Assembly: GCF_024498075.1 (NCBI RefSeq)
Contig: NZ_JANHOF010000004.1
Span: forward strand, 62,001-126,000
From: Paenibacillus mendelii
GTDB taxonomy: Bacteria; Bacillota; Bacilli; Paenibacillales; Paenibacillaceae
Reading direction: 5' to 3'
Length of the DNA: 64,000 nucleotides
The position numbers and the translations under genes are program-made. Under the pieces are notes generated by a model. It ran no database searches, had not been told where the DNA came from, and saw only the letters and a program-made list of their open reading frames with translations. Shown one piece after another: positions 16,108-24,425 of this stretch (its first letter is position 1; each line of letters starts with the position of its first letter).

Positions 16108-16848
16108 ATGAATTACGAACATAAAGTACAGAGGGAAGTTGCCAGCTGGGAACGGAAAATGTTCAAACCGCCGGGATGGCTGGAAAAAACTTCTAAAACA
16201 ATCGGCAATCGAATAAATCATTTGATTCCCCCGAAGGTGCACAGCATCATTACGACCACCATACGATCGATCGTGCGCACGGCACTGTTCGGTGCGGAAT
16301 ATACGCCTAGCCGTCCAGTGCAGCGTGCTCTGGAACTGGAGTCTGCCGATCAAGAAACGAGTGAGTTGTTTGCTCTGTACCAAAAAATCGCGGTTGCCGA
16401 AGGCGCTGGAACGGGAGCTGGCGGCATTATGCTGAGCATAGTAGACTTTCCAGCTTTAATTGCGATCAAGATGAAATTTTTGTTCGAGCTGGCGCATGTT
16501 TACGGTTATGACACCAAACACTTCTCCGAGCGGGTATTCATTCTCAAGGTATTTCAAATGACGTTTTCGGGGCCGGATAACCGTGCCAGGTTGTTGAATT
16601 CCATCAAGCAATGGCATATTGAAAAGGAACAATGGCTCTCCGACGCCGAATACTCCCGGAATATGGACTGGGAGACATTTCAGATCGAGTATCGCGACGC
16701 CATTGACTTCAGGAAAATGCTGCAGATGGTGCCTGGGATCGGCGCTATCGCAGGCGCATGGGCGAATTACACCATTCTTGAGGAGCTGCGCGAGTTTGCC
16801 ATGAACGCTTACCGCCTGCGCAGATTGCACGATGATTTCGAGGTTTAG
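16108..16848 (+). CDS. EcsC-family protein
   Basis: A 246-residue protein, start at the ATG 16108 (MNYEHKVQREVASWERKM) with AAGGAG ten bases upstream. It carries the EcsC signature blocks: EVASWERKMFKPPGW, a GAGTGAGGIMLSIVDFPAL glycine-rich hydrophobic hairpin that probably touches or enters the membrane, and a C-terminal VPGIGAIAGAWANYTILEEL. EcsC is the third protein of the Bacillus Ecs system; stand-alone paralogues like this one are common and have no firm role. There is no ecsAB next to it. Confidence 0.85.
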   Translation: MNYEHKVQREVASWERKMFKPPGWLEKTSKTIGNRINHLIPPKVHSIITTTIRSIVRTALFGAEYTPSRPVQRALELESADQETSELFALYQKIAVAEGAGTGAGGIMLSIVDFPALIAIKMKFLFELAHVYGYDTKHFSERVFILKVFQMTFSGPDNRARLLNSIKQWHIEKEQWLSDAEYSRNMDWETFQIEYRDAIDFRKMLQMVPGIGAIAGAWANYTILEELREFAMNAYRLRRLHDDFEV

Positions 16849-16917
16849 GGTTAATTCTCTCTCTGTCGCCATATACAGCCCAGGAATCTTGTGTGGTTAC
16901 CTCCATCCATCATAAAT

Positions 16918-17450
16918 CTAACTTCGGAGCAATAGATTCATGTACCACCGTGTAATGGATACTCCGTTGAGTTTGGACCTATCATATCGATTCCATCTTC
17001 CAAGATATACATATCTATTCTTTTGCTCTCGCTCCTCCGCCGAACGACCCAGCGGCGTGATGCCACCTGCGGGTTTGGTCATCAGATAAACGCTTTTCAA
17101 ATTTACATCGATGACCCGATTCTATACCGGCACCGAAATGCCCTCCAGCCTTTCAGTAGATCGTAGCAGTAATGTTGAACTGAGCATTCATTCTCACGAC
17201 GCGGCACAATTTGCTCTACCAGCAACCATACGCCCTGATCTGCTGAAACATCAGCCTGAAAAGCAATCGCCGAGTCCTAACCGAGGCGTTCATTAATCAG
17301 GCGGCAACACGCTCCCCTTCCTCTTTTATTCCGGTCGGCGATGGCGATAATGGCGCCTTAGGCCGCAAATTTCGCGGCCGTTACTTCGTCGATGCCGGAG
17401 CCCCCTCCGGTTACGATTCGAATTTTATTGGCTCGCAGCACAGGGCCCCC
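16918..17450 (-). pseudogene. Short-chain dehydrogenase, heavily decayed
   Basis: Pieces of an SDR gene appear in order but in different frames on the minus strand: IRIVTGGGSGIDEVTAAKFA (Rossmann start, 17360-17450), AIIAIADRNKRG, DSAIAFQADVSADQG, LVEQIV, and LKSVYLMTK near 17100. Several stops and shifts separate them. The catalytic YxxxK region is not recognisable. Confidence 0.65.
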
Positions 17451-17511
17451 TCCCACTTTCTTTTTAACCCGCTTACAATCTGTTTGCTTACTAAACTAAA
17501 CATAAGCGGGC

Positions 17512-19173
17512 TTATTTCAAACTAGACAAGAAATCGATCGTCTTTTGATCCGGCTTATAGCTGGTCGTGTCGAATGGCTCTTTCATCGCTTTTTGCGCCA
17601 TGTCCAAATATTCGGCCAGCCCCAGCTTATCCAGCCCTTTCAAATACGCTTCCCAATCTTTCTCCACCGACTTGGATCCGAGGATGAACTGTGCTTTCCA
17701 CTGTTTCACGTATTGCTCAATGTTCGTTTTGAGCAGCGCGTATTTCTGGTATTCCTCCGGTTCCATCCAGATTGCGCCAGGGTAAACCTGATCCGGCTGA
17801 TGACCGGTATAATTGCGCATCGTCTCCAAAAGCAGCAGCGACTCAAGCCCGTCAGCAGAGAATGGCGGTTTGGCCTCGACGAATCCGTTGCGCCAAGTCA
17901 TATCCTGAAGTGTCGGCCCCATCTGATTCCAGCCTTCATTTTGCTTGGCGCCAGCGGAATAGAACTTGTCGGACTGGGTAATGAACAGCGCTTGCTCACC
18001 GTTCAGTCCTTTTATACCAGGAGCGGCTTTTGTCCAATATTTGCCTTCGGCGCCGTAGTTCATCGTCTGCGTCCCCTCTGGCGTATAGATGAAATCCAGC
18101 AGTTTCATAATGCGCACAATCTGCTCTTCTGTCGCCTTATTTGTGACTGCAAACGATAATGAACGAGGCGTGTTGCCGCTAAAGGCTGCATACTGCATTC
18201 CATCCGGCCCCGTAAGCGGAGCCATCGTTACCCAGTTCGAATAGCTCTGATGACCAGGATCAAGGAATCCGGAACTAGTCAAGGAAGGAACGACGGCTAC
18301 TTTATCTTGGGCAATGAGAGGTTTCAGCACCTCGGACTTTTGGCTGAACGCTTGCTTGTCGATCAAACCTTTACTGAATAGCCTGTTCATGTATGCCAGG
18401 CCGTTCTTCCAACCTCCCTGCGCAGGAGCAAAGACTACCTTACCATCCTTCAGATCGAACAGATCGTTGGCATTGTCATACGTGAAAGCATTCATTAAAA
18501 ACACTGTCGGGTCGAAGCTGTCGGAAGTGCCGGATAACGGAATCAGCCCGTTGTCCTTGAATACCTGCAGCACCTTCTCGAACTCATCAGTCGTTGTAGG
18601 CATCGTCAGGTTAAACTTCTCCAGATAGGACTTGTTAATCCAGTACTTCTGACCCCAATAGCAATGCAGACAGGAATTGTACATTGTCAACCCGTAGATA
18701 TTGCCATCGGGCGCCGTAACCGCTTGCTTCAGTCCTGGTGCCGTATCGATGGTCTTCTTCAAATTGGGGGCATATTTGTCAATGTAGCTGTTTAATGGCA
18801 CGAGAATGCCCTGTTTGGACAGCCGCAAAACTTCCGACAGAGAGAAGCTGCCCGACCAGAATACATCGGGGTAGTTACCTCCTGACAGCAGCAGCGATTG
18901 CTTGGTGGCCGCGTCGCTCGAGGGCGCCATGATCCATTCAATATTCAGCCTGAACGTATCTTTGACATAATTGGTAAACCAGTTCGTATTCAAATCGACG
19001 ACATCGCCGGGCGGCACAGCATAGAACGAAACGTCCACAACGCTCGTTTCATCCACCTGTCCTGACGGCTCAGCGGGTGCAGCTTCCTCTCCACTGTTGT
19101 CCGAACAGGCGGATAAAATCAATAACATACAAATTAGTGCTGCCGCAACGGCTGTTTTTGTTCTCTTTACCAT
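17512..19173 (-). CDS. Sugar ABC transporter binding lipoprotein (LplA-like)
   Basis: A 553-residue solute-binding protein. MVKRTKTAVAAALICMLLIL ends in a lipobox LSAC, and GGAGG precedes the ATG. The body is of the large extracellular-binding type found in Paenibacillus (LplA/YtcQ group): DVFWSGSFSLSEVLRL, PLNSYIDKYAPNLKK, KGLIDKQAF, and a C-terminal ILGSKSVEKDWEAYLKGLDK. It is the last gene of an operon after two permeases. Such systems import oligosaccharides such as plant cell-wall fragments and share an ATPase encoded elsewhere; none is present here. Confidence 0.88.
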   Translation of the reverse strand: MVKRTKTAVAAALICMLLILSACSDNSGEEAAPAEPSGQVDETSVVDVSFYAVPPGDVVDLNTNWFTNYVKDTFRLNIEWIMAPSSDAATKQSLLLSGGNYPDVFWSGSFSLSEVLRLSKQGILVPLNSYIDKYAPNLKKTIDTAPGLKQAVTAPDGNIYGLTMYNSCLHCYWGQKYWINKSYLEKFNLTMPTTTDEFEKVLQVFKDNGLIPLSGTSDSFDPTVFLMNAFTYDNANDLFDLKDGKVVFAPAQGGWKNGLAYMNRLFSKGLIDKQAFSQKSEVLKPLIAQDKVAVVPSLTSSGFLDPGHQSYSNWVTMAPLTGPDGMQYAAFSGNTPRSLSFAVTNKATEEQIVRIMKLLDFIYTPEGTQTMNYGAEGKYWTKAAPGIKGLNGEQALFITQSDKFYSAGAKQNEGWNQMGPTLQDMTWRNGFVEAKPPFSADGLESLLLLETMRNYTGHQPDQVYPGAIWMEPEEYQKYALLKTNIEQYVKQWKAQFILGSKSVEKDWEAYLKGLDKLGLAEYLDMAQKAMKEPFDTTSYKPDQKTIDFLSSLK

Positions 19174-19229
19174 GTTTATACCCCTCCGAAATCGATTAGA
19201 TGGAAGCTAATGAAACAAGGCAATCCGGT

Positions 19230-20132
19230 TTAAGCTTTGATCGAACCGACCATCACCCCCTTTACGAAATACTTTTGGATGAATGGATAAAGCATCAGAA
19301 TCGGCAGGCTGGCAATAACGATGACGGAATACTTCAGCAAGTTTTTCATATCCTCGAATTGCTTCAGCTGCTCTGCGGACAGCGACATTGAAGTGGTCGT
19401 AACCGAATTGAGCACCAAAATTTCACGCAGAACCAGCTGCAGCGGATACTTCTCCTCGCCGTTCAGGAAAATAAGCGCATTGAAGTAAGAGTTCCATTGG
19501 CCCACCGCCGCCCAAAGAAACAGCACGGCCAGAACAGGCTTGGATAGCGGCACGACAACGCTGACCAAAAAGCGGCCGTCGCTGCAGCCGTCAAGTTGGG
19601 CCGCCTCGTACAAATCGCCGGGAATCGTCGTCTGAAAGAACGTCTTCGCCACAATAACCGAGAATACACTGAGCGCTCCGGGCAGTACCATCGCCCAGAT
19701 CGTGTCCAGCATATGCAGTGAGCGAACAACGAGATAGAACGGAATCAAACCTCCGCTGAACAGCATGGCGAACAGTAATGCCCAAACCAGAATTTTGCGA
19801 CCGACGAACGTCGTATGGGATATTGGGTAAGCCATCATAACCGTGAGCGTAACGCTGATCACAGAAGCCAATCCCGTGTAAATGATCGAGTTCAGATAGC
19901 CGCTCCAGATTTGCGGATATTGGAAGACGGCCTTGTATCCGTATAAGGTCGGTTCCACCGGAAACAGCCAGACACGTCCGGACATGACCGCCGACGAGGA
20001 ACTGAACGACGAACTGACGATATATATAAGCGGATAGGCGACAGCAATCAGCACAACGGTAAGGACCGTGTAAATGACGGCCATCATGATGCGGTCTCCC
20101 GTCGTCTCCTTGATGAGCGTATGCGATCTCAT
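19230..20132 (-). CDS. Sugar ABC transporter permease (LplC/YtcP-like)
   Basis: A 300-residue inner-membrane protein with six predicted spans and the EAA loop DLYEAAQLDGCSDGRFLVSV that contacts the ATPase. The start at 20132 has a G-rich site (GGGGGCGGGAA) upstream. The C-terminus ends KGVMVGSIKA, a typical ending for this MalG-like class. It starts 22 bases after the stop of the first permease and is followed by the binding protein after 56 bases, so all three are one transcript. Confidence 0.9.
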   Translation of the reverse strand: MRSHTLIKETTGDRIMMAVIYTVLTVVLIAVAYPLIYIVSSSFSSSSAVMSGRVWLFPVEPTLYGYKAVFQYPQIWSGYLNSIIYTGLASVISVTLTVMMAYPISHTTFVGRKILVWALLFAMLFSGGLIPFYLVVRSLHMLDTIWAMVLPGALSVFSVIVAKTFFQTTIPGDLYEAAQLDGCSDGRFLVSVVVPLSKPVLAVLFLWAAVGQWNSYFNALIFLNGEEKYPLQLVLREILVLNSVTTTSMSLSAEQLKQFEDMKNLLKYSVIVIASLPILMLYPFIQKYFVKGVMVGSIKA

Positions 20133-20154
20133 TTACATTCCCGCCCCCTTCTAT

Positions 20155-21078
20155 TTAGAACAAACTCGATTCGGAAAATCTGCGTGCAAGCAAATTGGCC
20201 GAGAAGATGAGAATAAATCCGATGATGGAATTGAACAGACCTACCGCAACCGCAAAGCTGTAATTCATATGCACAAGTCCGATTTTGTACACATAGGTTG
20301 AAATGACTTCCGATGTGCTCAGGTTCAACATATTTTGCAGCAGGAACACTTTCTCGAATCCAACGCTGAGCAGACCGCCAATTGACATAATGAGCAAAAT
20401 AATAATTGTCGGCCGAATGGTTGGCAGATCGATATGAACCATCTTTTGTACTCGGGAGGCCCCGTCAATTTTTGCCGCTTCGTAGAGCTCCGGGTTGACG
20501 CCTGATAGCGCTGCCAAATAAATAATTGCGCCATACCCGGTCTCTTGCCAGACTCCTGACCAGACATAAAGGGAAGAAAACGCTTTCGGATCGCCCAAAA
20601 TATCAATAGAATCCGCAACGCCAAGCAGCTCTGTCAGTTGGCCGTATATGCCGATCGTCGGCGACAAAATGATGTTAATCATACCGACCAGTACAACAGT
20701 AGAAATAAAATAAGGGGCGTACGTGAACATCTGAACCACTTTCTTGAACCGTTGATTCTTCACCTCATTGAGAGCAAGGGCGAGTAAAATGGCAGCCGGT
20801 GTACTGACGAGGAGCGAGTAAACGCTGAGCAGCAGCGTATTTTTGATAACCGGCCAGAAGAAAGGAGATTCAAAGAACATGGTGAACTGTTTGCCGCCAA
20901 CCCAAGGACTTCCCCAGATGCCTTGAATCGGGTTGAATTCCTTGAAGGCAAGCTGGATTCCAACAAGCGGAACGTAGTTGAACGTAATGAGGAAAGCAAC
21001 AGGTACGGCGACAATCAAATACAATTGCCAATGCCTCAAAATATATTTCTTCCAGTAAGCAGTCATTCGAATGGTCAA
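20155..21078 (-). CDS. Sugar ABC transporter permease (LplB/YteP-like)
   Basis: A 307-residue MalF-like permease: WQLYLIVAVPVAFLITFNYV first span, EAA loop ELYEAAKIDGASRVQKMVHI, and C-terminus SANLLARRFSESSLF typical for the LplB group. I use the TTG at 21078 because GGGGGATGG stands in front; an ATG four codons later is possible. First gene of the transporter operon, 25 bases after the palindrome at 21104-21151 and downstream of the GntR gene on the same strand. Confidence 0.9.
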   Translation of the reverse strand: MTIRMTAYWKKYILRHWQLYLIVAVPVAFLITFNYVPLVGIQLAFKEFNPIQGIWGSPWVGGKQFTMFFESPFFWPVIKNTLLLSVYSLLVSTPAAILLALALNEVKNQRFKKVVQMFTYAPYFISTVVLVGMINIILSPTIGIYGQLTELLGVADSIDILGDPKAFSSLYVWSGVWQETGYGAIIYLAALSGVNPELYEAAKIDGASRVQKMVHIDLPTIRPTIIILLIMSIGGLLSVGFEKVFLLQNMLNLSTSEVISTYVYKIGLVHMNYSFAVAVGLFNSIIGFILIFSANLLARRFSESSLF

Positions 21079-21103
21079 GAGCCATCCCCCTTAACTGTAA
21101 TCG

Positions 21104-21151
21104 CTCAATAAATCGTGTATGATTAAAATTTATCATACACGATTTATTGAG
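21104..21151. promoter_or_regulatory. 48-bp perfect palindrome between gntR and the sugar operon
   Basis: Two perfect 20-base arms, outer part CTCAATAAATCG, inner part TGTATGAT, around TAAAATTT. It lies 46 bases after the GntR stop and 26 bases before the permease start. It is too AT-rich and lacks the T-run of a standard terminator; GntR/FCD proteins bind dyads like TGTATGAT-N-ATCATACA. I read it as an operator, perhaps also acting as an RNA hairpin. Confidence 0.65.
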
Positions 21152-21196
21152 TGAAAAAATTTATGTTGATTCGATTATCCAATTCCCTACTTTTTA

Positions 21197-21847
21197 CTAC
21201 AATCTTTCCCTTAAACGCTGTACGGAATTGTTCACATGCGTTCTCATAGCTTCAACCGCCTGTTCGATATCGTCGACAAGCAGCGCGCGTATGATTTGTT
21301 CATGCTCAGCCTTCTCCACATCGAGCACAATTTTGTAATGAATGAGACTCAAATAGCGATGGATGCGTTCTATTAGCGAGGTTACCATTTGCTTCAAATT
21401 TTCGTTGCCAGCATAGTCCAGAATAGTGCCGTGCAATTCGCGATTCATCTCCAGCACAGCTTGGCCTCCGTCGGTACCGTCCCCTTCCTCAGGCACCAAA
21501 CTCAACCGGTGCAAAATTTGCTCCAGCCGCGCACGCGGAATATGCGGAGCCGCCTTTCGAATTGACAGTTCCTCCAGTTGCAGACGAATTTCAAAAATCT
21601 CATTAATGTCGGTCAAATTCATCTCCGCCACGAACATGCCCTTGAACGGAACAACAGTGACCAGTCCTTCCGACGCCAGCCGGAACAGCGATTCCCGAAT
21701 AGGGATATTGCTGACCCCCAAATCTCTCGCCAGTTTGTCTATGTTGATCTTGTCGCCTGCCGGAATCTTGTGAGACATAATTTGCTGCTTTAACAACGCG
21801 TACAGTTCGTCGGTTAATACATAGCGGTTTAGTTGTTTGTCCCTCAA
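21197..21847 (-). CDS. GntR-family regulator, FadR/FCD type
   Basis: A 216-residue protein: winged helix (VLTDELYALLKQQIMSHKIP, DLGVSNIPIRESLFRLASEG) followed by an all-helical FCD ligand domain (EIRLQLEELSIRKAA, MNRELHGTILDYAGN, HEQIIRALLVDD), whose Asp and His residues usually hold a metal. The start is a TTG at 21847 preceded by GGAGC. FCD regulators normally sense sugar acids or other carboxylates. Its position directly upstream of the sugar ABC genes on the same strand suggests it controls them through the palindrome at 21104. Confidence 0.87.
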   Translation of the reverse strand: MRDKQLNRYVLTDELYALLKQQIMSHKIPAGDKINIDKLARDLGVSNIPIRESLFRLASEGLVTVVPFKGMFVAEMNLTDINEIFEIRLQLEELSIRKAAPHIPRARLEQILHRLSLVPEEGDGTDGGQAVLEMNRELHGTILDYAGNENLKQMVTSLIERIHRYLSLIHYKIVLDVEKAEHEQIIRALLVDDIEQAVEAMRTHVNNSVQRLRERL

Positions 21848-22302
21848 TTCCGTTCAGCTCCATCCATATGACTTTTCCAAGATTATAGCATATTCATACG
21901 GATTTAGAAGAACCGGCAGTCTCCCTGTTTTGTACAAATTTGCCGCCAACTACGCATGAAGCGCTTACAGCTGAAAAGTAAAAAATAGCCTCCTCGCCTT
22001 GGCTGGACCTGTTTTTCAAATTTACTATATCCGAATCGCCCAAAGAAGTATTTATCCGATGGTCTCTTTTTTGCACAATCGTCAGATTACTTTTCAATTC
22101 CTACTTTTCAGCCCTTTGATCTGCCCCACTTGTATCAAATGATGAAAGAAGAAGCTCAATATTTCTTTTCGGTCGAAATCGATCATGCAGTTATGGACGT
22201 TACGCGATTATTAAGGAAGGTTGTTCTTGTCACCCAACAGTTGTCCAGTATCAAACAAAACCGAATGGCCCAAACATCACACACCACCGAAAGTTTTTCA
22301 TA
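21848..22302. other. Gene-free stretch
   Basis: No gene seen between the GntR start and the vgb stop. A GGTTGTTCTTGTCACCC phrase near 22217 resembles the family B tail. Confidence 0.45.
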
Positions 22303-23196
22303 CTATTCCGAAACGATCATCAAACGCGCAATCTGATTACACTCTTCAGCGAACCAAACATTACCTTCAGGACAAACCGCAATGCCATGAGGTTCTGCAT
22401 TCTTTGTAGGTATCTCATACTCACTAGTAACTCCTTGTGTTGTAATACGACCGATTTGATTAGCTCCCCATTCCGTGAACCAGAGATCTCCTTTCTTCCC
22501 GGATATGATGGCATGAGGACGAGCGCCAGGCGTCGGTATTACAAATTCATTCATCTCCCCTGATATGGTAATTCTACCAACTTTATTGCCGTTAATCTGA
22601 ACAAACCATAAAGCACCATCAGGTCCGCTTGTAATGCCGACAGGTCCCGAGTTAGGATTTGGAATTGGATATGCCGTAATTTCACCTTTCGTGGTTATTC
22701 GTCCGATTCTATTGCTCTGATTCTCGGTAAACCACAATGCTCCATCTGACCCTAGAGTGATAAAAGAAGGAAAGGCTTTTTGAATCGGTAAGTCAAACTC
22801 CGTGATTTCACCTGATTTTGTTAACCTTCCGATCCTGCCGCTATTCATCTCAGTAAACCATATTGTGCCATCAGGACCTTCCGTAATGCCAAAAGGTGAA
22901 GAGTTCGCCGAAGGAAGTTCATATTCTGTAAAAAGACCGTTCATCGACATTCTCCCGATCTTATTTGCTTTATATTCTGTAAACCATAAGTCGCCAGATT
23001 GATCCGAAACGATTGACATAGCACCTGCATCCGATGTTGGGATAGGAAATGAATTCATTTCACCTTTGGCTGTTATTCGTCCAATTCGATTCCCTTTCTG
23101 TTCCGTATACCATAGGGCTCCATCTTTTCCAACGGTTATTCCATAAGGCCCCGCATCCGATCTAGCGATCGCATATTCGTTTATCGTGGTCCTCAT
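22303..23196 (-). CDS. vgb: Virginiamycin B lyase (streptogramin B resistance)
   Basis: A 297-residue seven-bladed propeller; I start at the ATG 23194-23196 ([20 protein letters not shown]) with GGAGG ten bases before it. The blades repeat xGxLWFTExxxNxIGRIT: seven times. It follows staphylococcal Vgb closely as I remember it, including GPYGITV with the tyrosine at 18, ARPHAI and AEPHGI, which carry the two catalytic histidines, and the glutamate just after the second. The enzyme opens the streptogramin B ring by elimination, needing Mg. Chromosomal vgb-like genes are common in soil Bacillales; a resistance effect is likely but untested. A large inverted repeat lies about 100 bases upstream. 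Confidence 0.88.
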   Translation of the reverse strand: MRTTINEYAIARSDAGPYGITVGKDGALWYTEQKGNRIGRITAKGEMNSFPIPTSDAGAMSIVSDQSGDLWFTEYKANKIGRMSMNGLFTEYELPSANSSPFGITEGPDGTIWFTEMNSGRIGRLTKSGEITEFDLPIQKAFPSFITLGSDGALWFTENQSNRIGRITTKGEITAYPIPNPNSGPVGITSGPDGALWFVQINGNKVGRITISGEMNEFVIPTPGARPHAIISGKKGDLWFTEWGANQIGRITTQGVTSEYEIPTKNAEPHGIAVCPEGNVWFAEECNQIARLMIVSE

Positions 23197-23294
23197 AATA
23201 TCTACCTCCGTAAAAAGTATTAAGATATCTGTTTCATTTTTCTCAGCATATCCATAACTCGCAAAAGTTTGCAATTAGATGTTATAAAACGATG

Positions 23295-23343
23295 AAGTTC
23301 GTATTATTGAGTTACCGACAGTAACCTATAATAATACGAACTT
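23295..23343. promoter_or_regulatory. 14-bp-arm inverted repeat upstream of vgb
   Basis: Arms AAGTTCGTATTATT (23295-23308) and AATAATACGAACTT (23330-23343) match perfectly, with an inner GTTAC / GTAAC pair. It lies between the DUF6157 stop and the vgb start. It could be a terminator for the former (no T-run seen) or a leader hairpin for vgb. Confidence 0.55.
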
Positions 23344-23521
23344 TCGCGTGCAAATTATGCGGCAGTAAATACACCTTTATTCCCGAAGTATTGGTGAGTG
23401 TGCTGTAGACTAGAATCTCTTTAACAAGTCTTGTTATTACGGTTTGGCTTTGTTTGGCTGGAGCCTGAAGCTCCGTTTGGCCCCTGGCGCATCGACACAT
23501 CGACAACGGCATGTCCGAATC

Positions 23522-23932
23522 CTACCCACGGCTGGACCGCATGGCTTTAACACGCTTTATACTTGTATCGTTGAGCAACTTTTGGTATTCTTCCGATTCC
23601 ATGGCATAGAGCGCCAATTTCCCTTCAGAATTATGGTGGATTCCCCAACCGTAGCGCTTTCCTAATGAGGATGTACGAAGACAAGGTTGACCTTTCGAGA
23701 AAAACTTCTCACGCTCGGCCGGTCTCTGCTCTTCAGGGATTTGATTCCGGATCGCATAAACCTCAAACAGTACATCCTCTTGGGTGGAGCGATAAGGATG
23801 ATTCGCTATCATTTCGAACTGCATAACAGGAACCGTCTTTGTTTTGCCTTTTGGAACAGGAATCTCAGCAACCGTTACGGGACAATCTTCCGCTACTTCA
23901 ATGAAGGTTGCATAATAATTATTATCTTTCAT
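23522..23932 (-). CDS. DUF6157-like conserved protein
   Basis: A 136-residue soluble protein, start at ATG 23930-23932 (MKDNNYYATFIEVAEDCPVT) with AGGAG upstream. It has the family's order: NYYATFIEVAEDCPV, KTKTVPVMQFEMI, HPYRSTQEDVLFEVYAIRN, FFSKGQPCLRTSSLGKRYGW and a YGWGIHHN stretch. Family members are common in Firmicutes and Actinobacteria and have no known activity. The conserved CLRTSSLGKRYGWG part may bind a ligand or nucleic acid, but that is a guess. Single gene. Confidence 0.75.
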   Translation of the reverse strand: MKDNNYYATFIEVAEDCPVTVAEIPVPKGKTKTVPVMQFEMIANHPYRSTQEDVLFEVYAIRNQIPEEQRPAEREKFFSKGQPCLRTSSLGKRYGWGIHHNSEGKLALYAMESEEYQKLLNDTSIKRVKAMRSSRG

Positions 23933-24425
23933 ATTATCTCTCCTCTTGACGAATCTAGCGCAGCGGCACCTTGCCAACATCTACAGTATAAACAACTTGT
24001 AGTTGATTTGGGGACAGTCTGCATGCCTTGAATCTAATATTACAAGACATTTTATGGAAAGGAAAATGTATGGTTTCATTCAAACACCATGCGTCTGCCC
24101 TCCGAAGCATCCACGTTCGAATTAATCGTTACAGAACGATTCGTCTTATCCTACTAATGTTCGAAATTTCCGGCTAAAGGATAGTGCATCCGCCATGCAG
24201 AAGCGAGAATATTGTCTAGTTTCAACGTAAATCGAAGATTAACGTCGATTTCTGATGAATCCTGGCATAATGATTGCATTGTAATCAGATATGGCTTTAT
24301 TTACAATTACCTTGGGCTGCTTGCTGAATCTATTCTATATATGGGTTGGAAGGAGGGATGATGGCTCGTCTCTGTTCTTCGGTATGACCGATAAGACCAA
24401 ATATAGTACAAATGGAGGTACGCAA
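23933..24425. other. Intergenic stretch and leader of the large secreted protein
   Basis: No gene supported. A short + strand frame at about 24070 (MVSFKHHASALRSIHVRINR...) stops after 36 codons; it resembles the start of a membrane sensor but is too short to call. Confidence 0.4.

Noticed and set aside
17545-18159. A 204-codon + strand frame opposite the sugar-binding lipoprotein
   Set aside because: No ribosome binding site and no motif; the opposite strand is a typical solute-binding protein in an operon.
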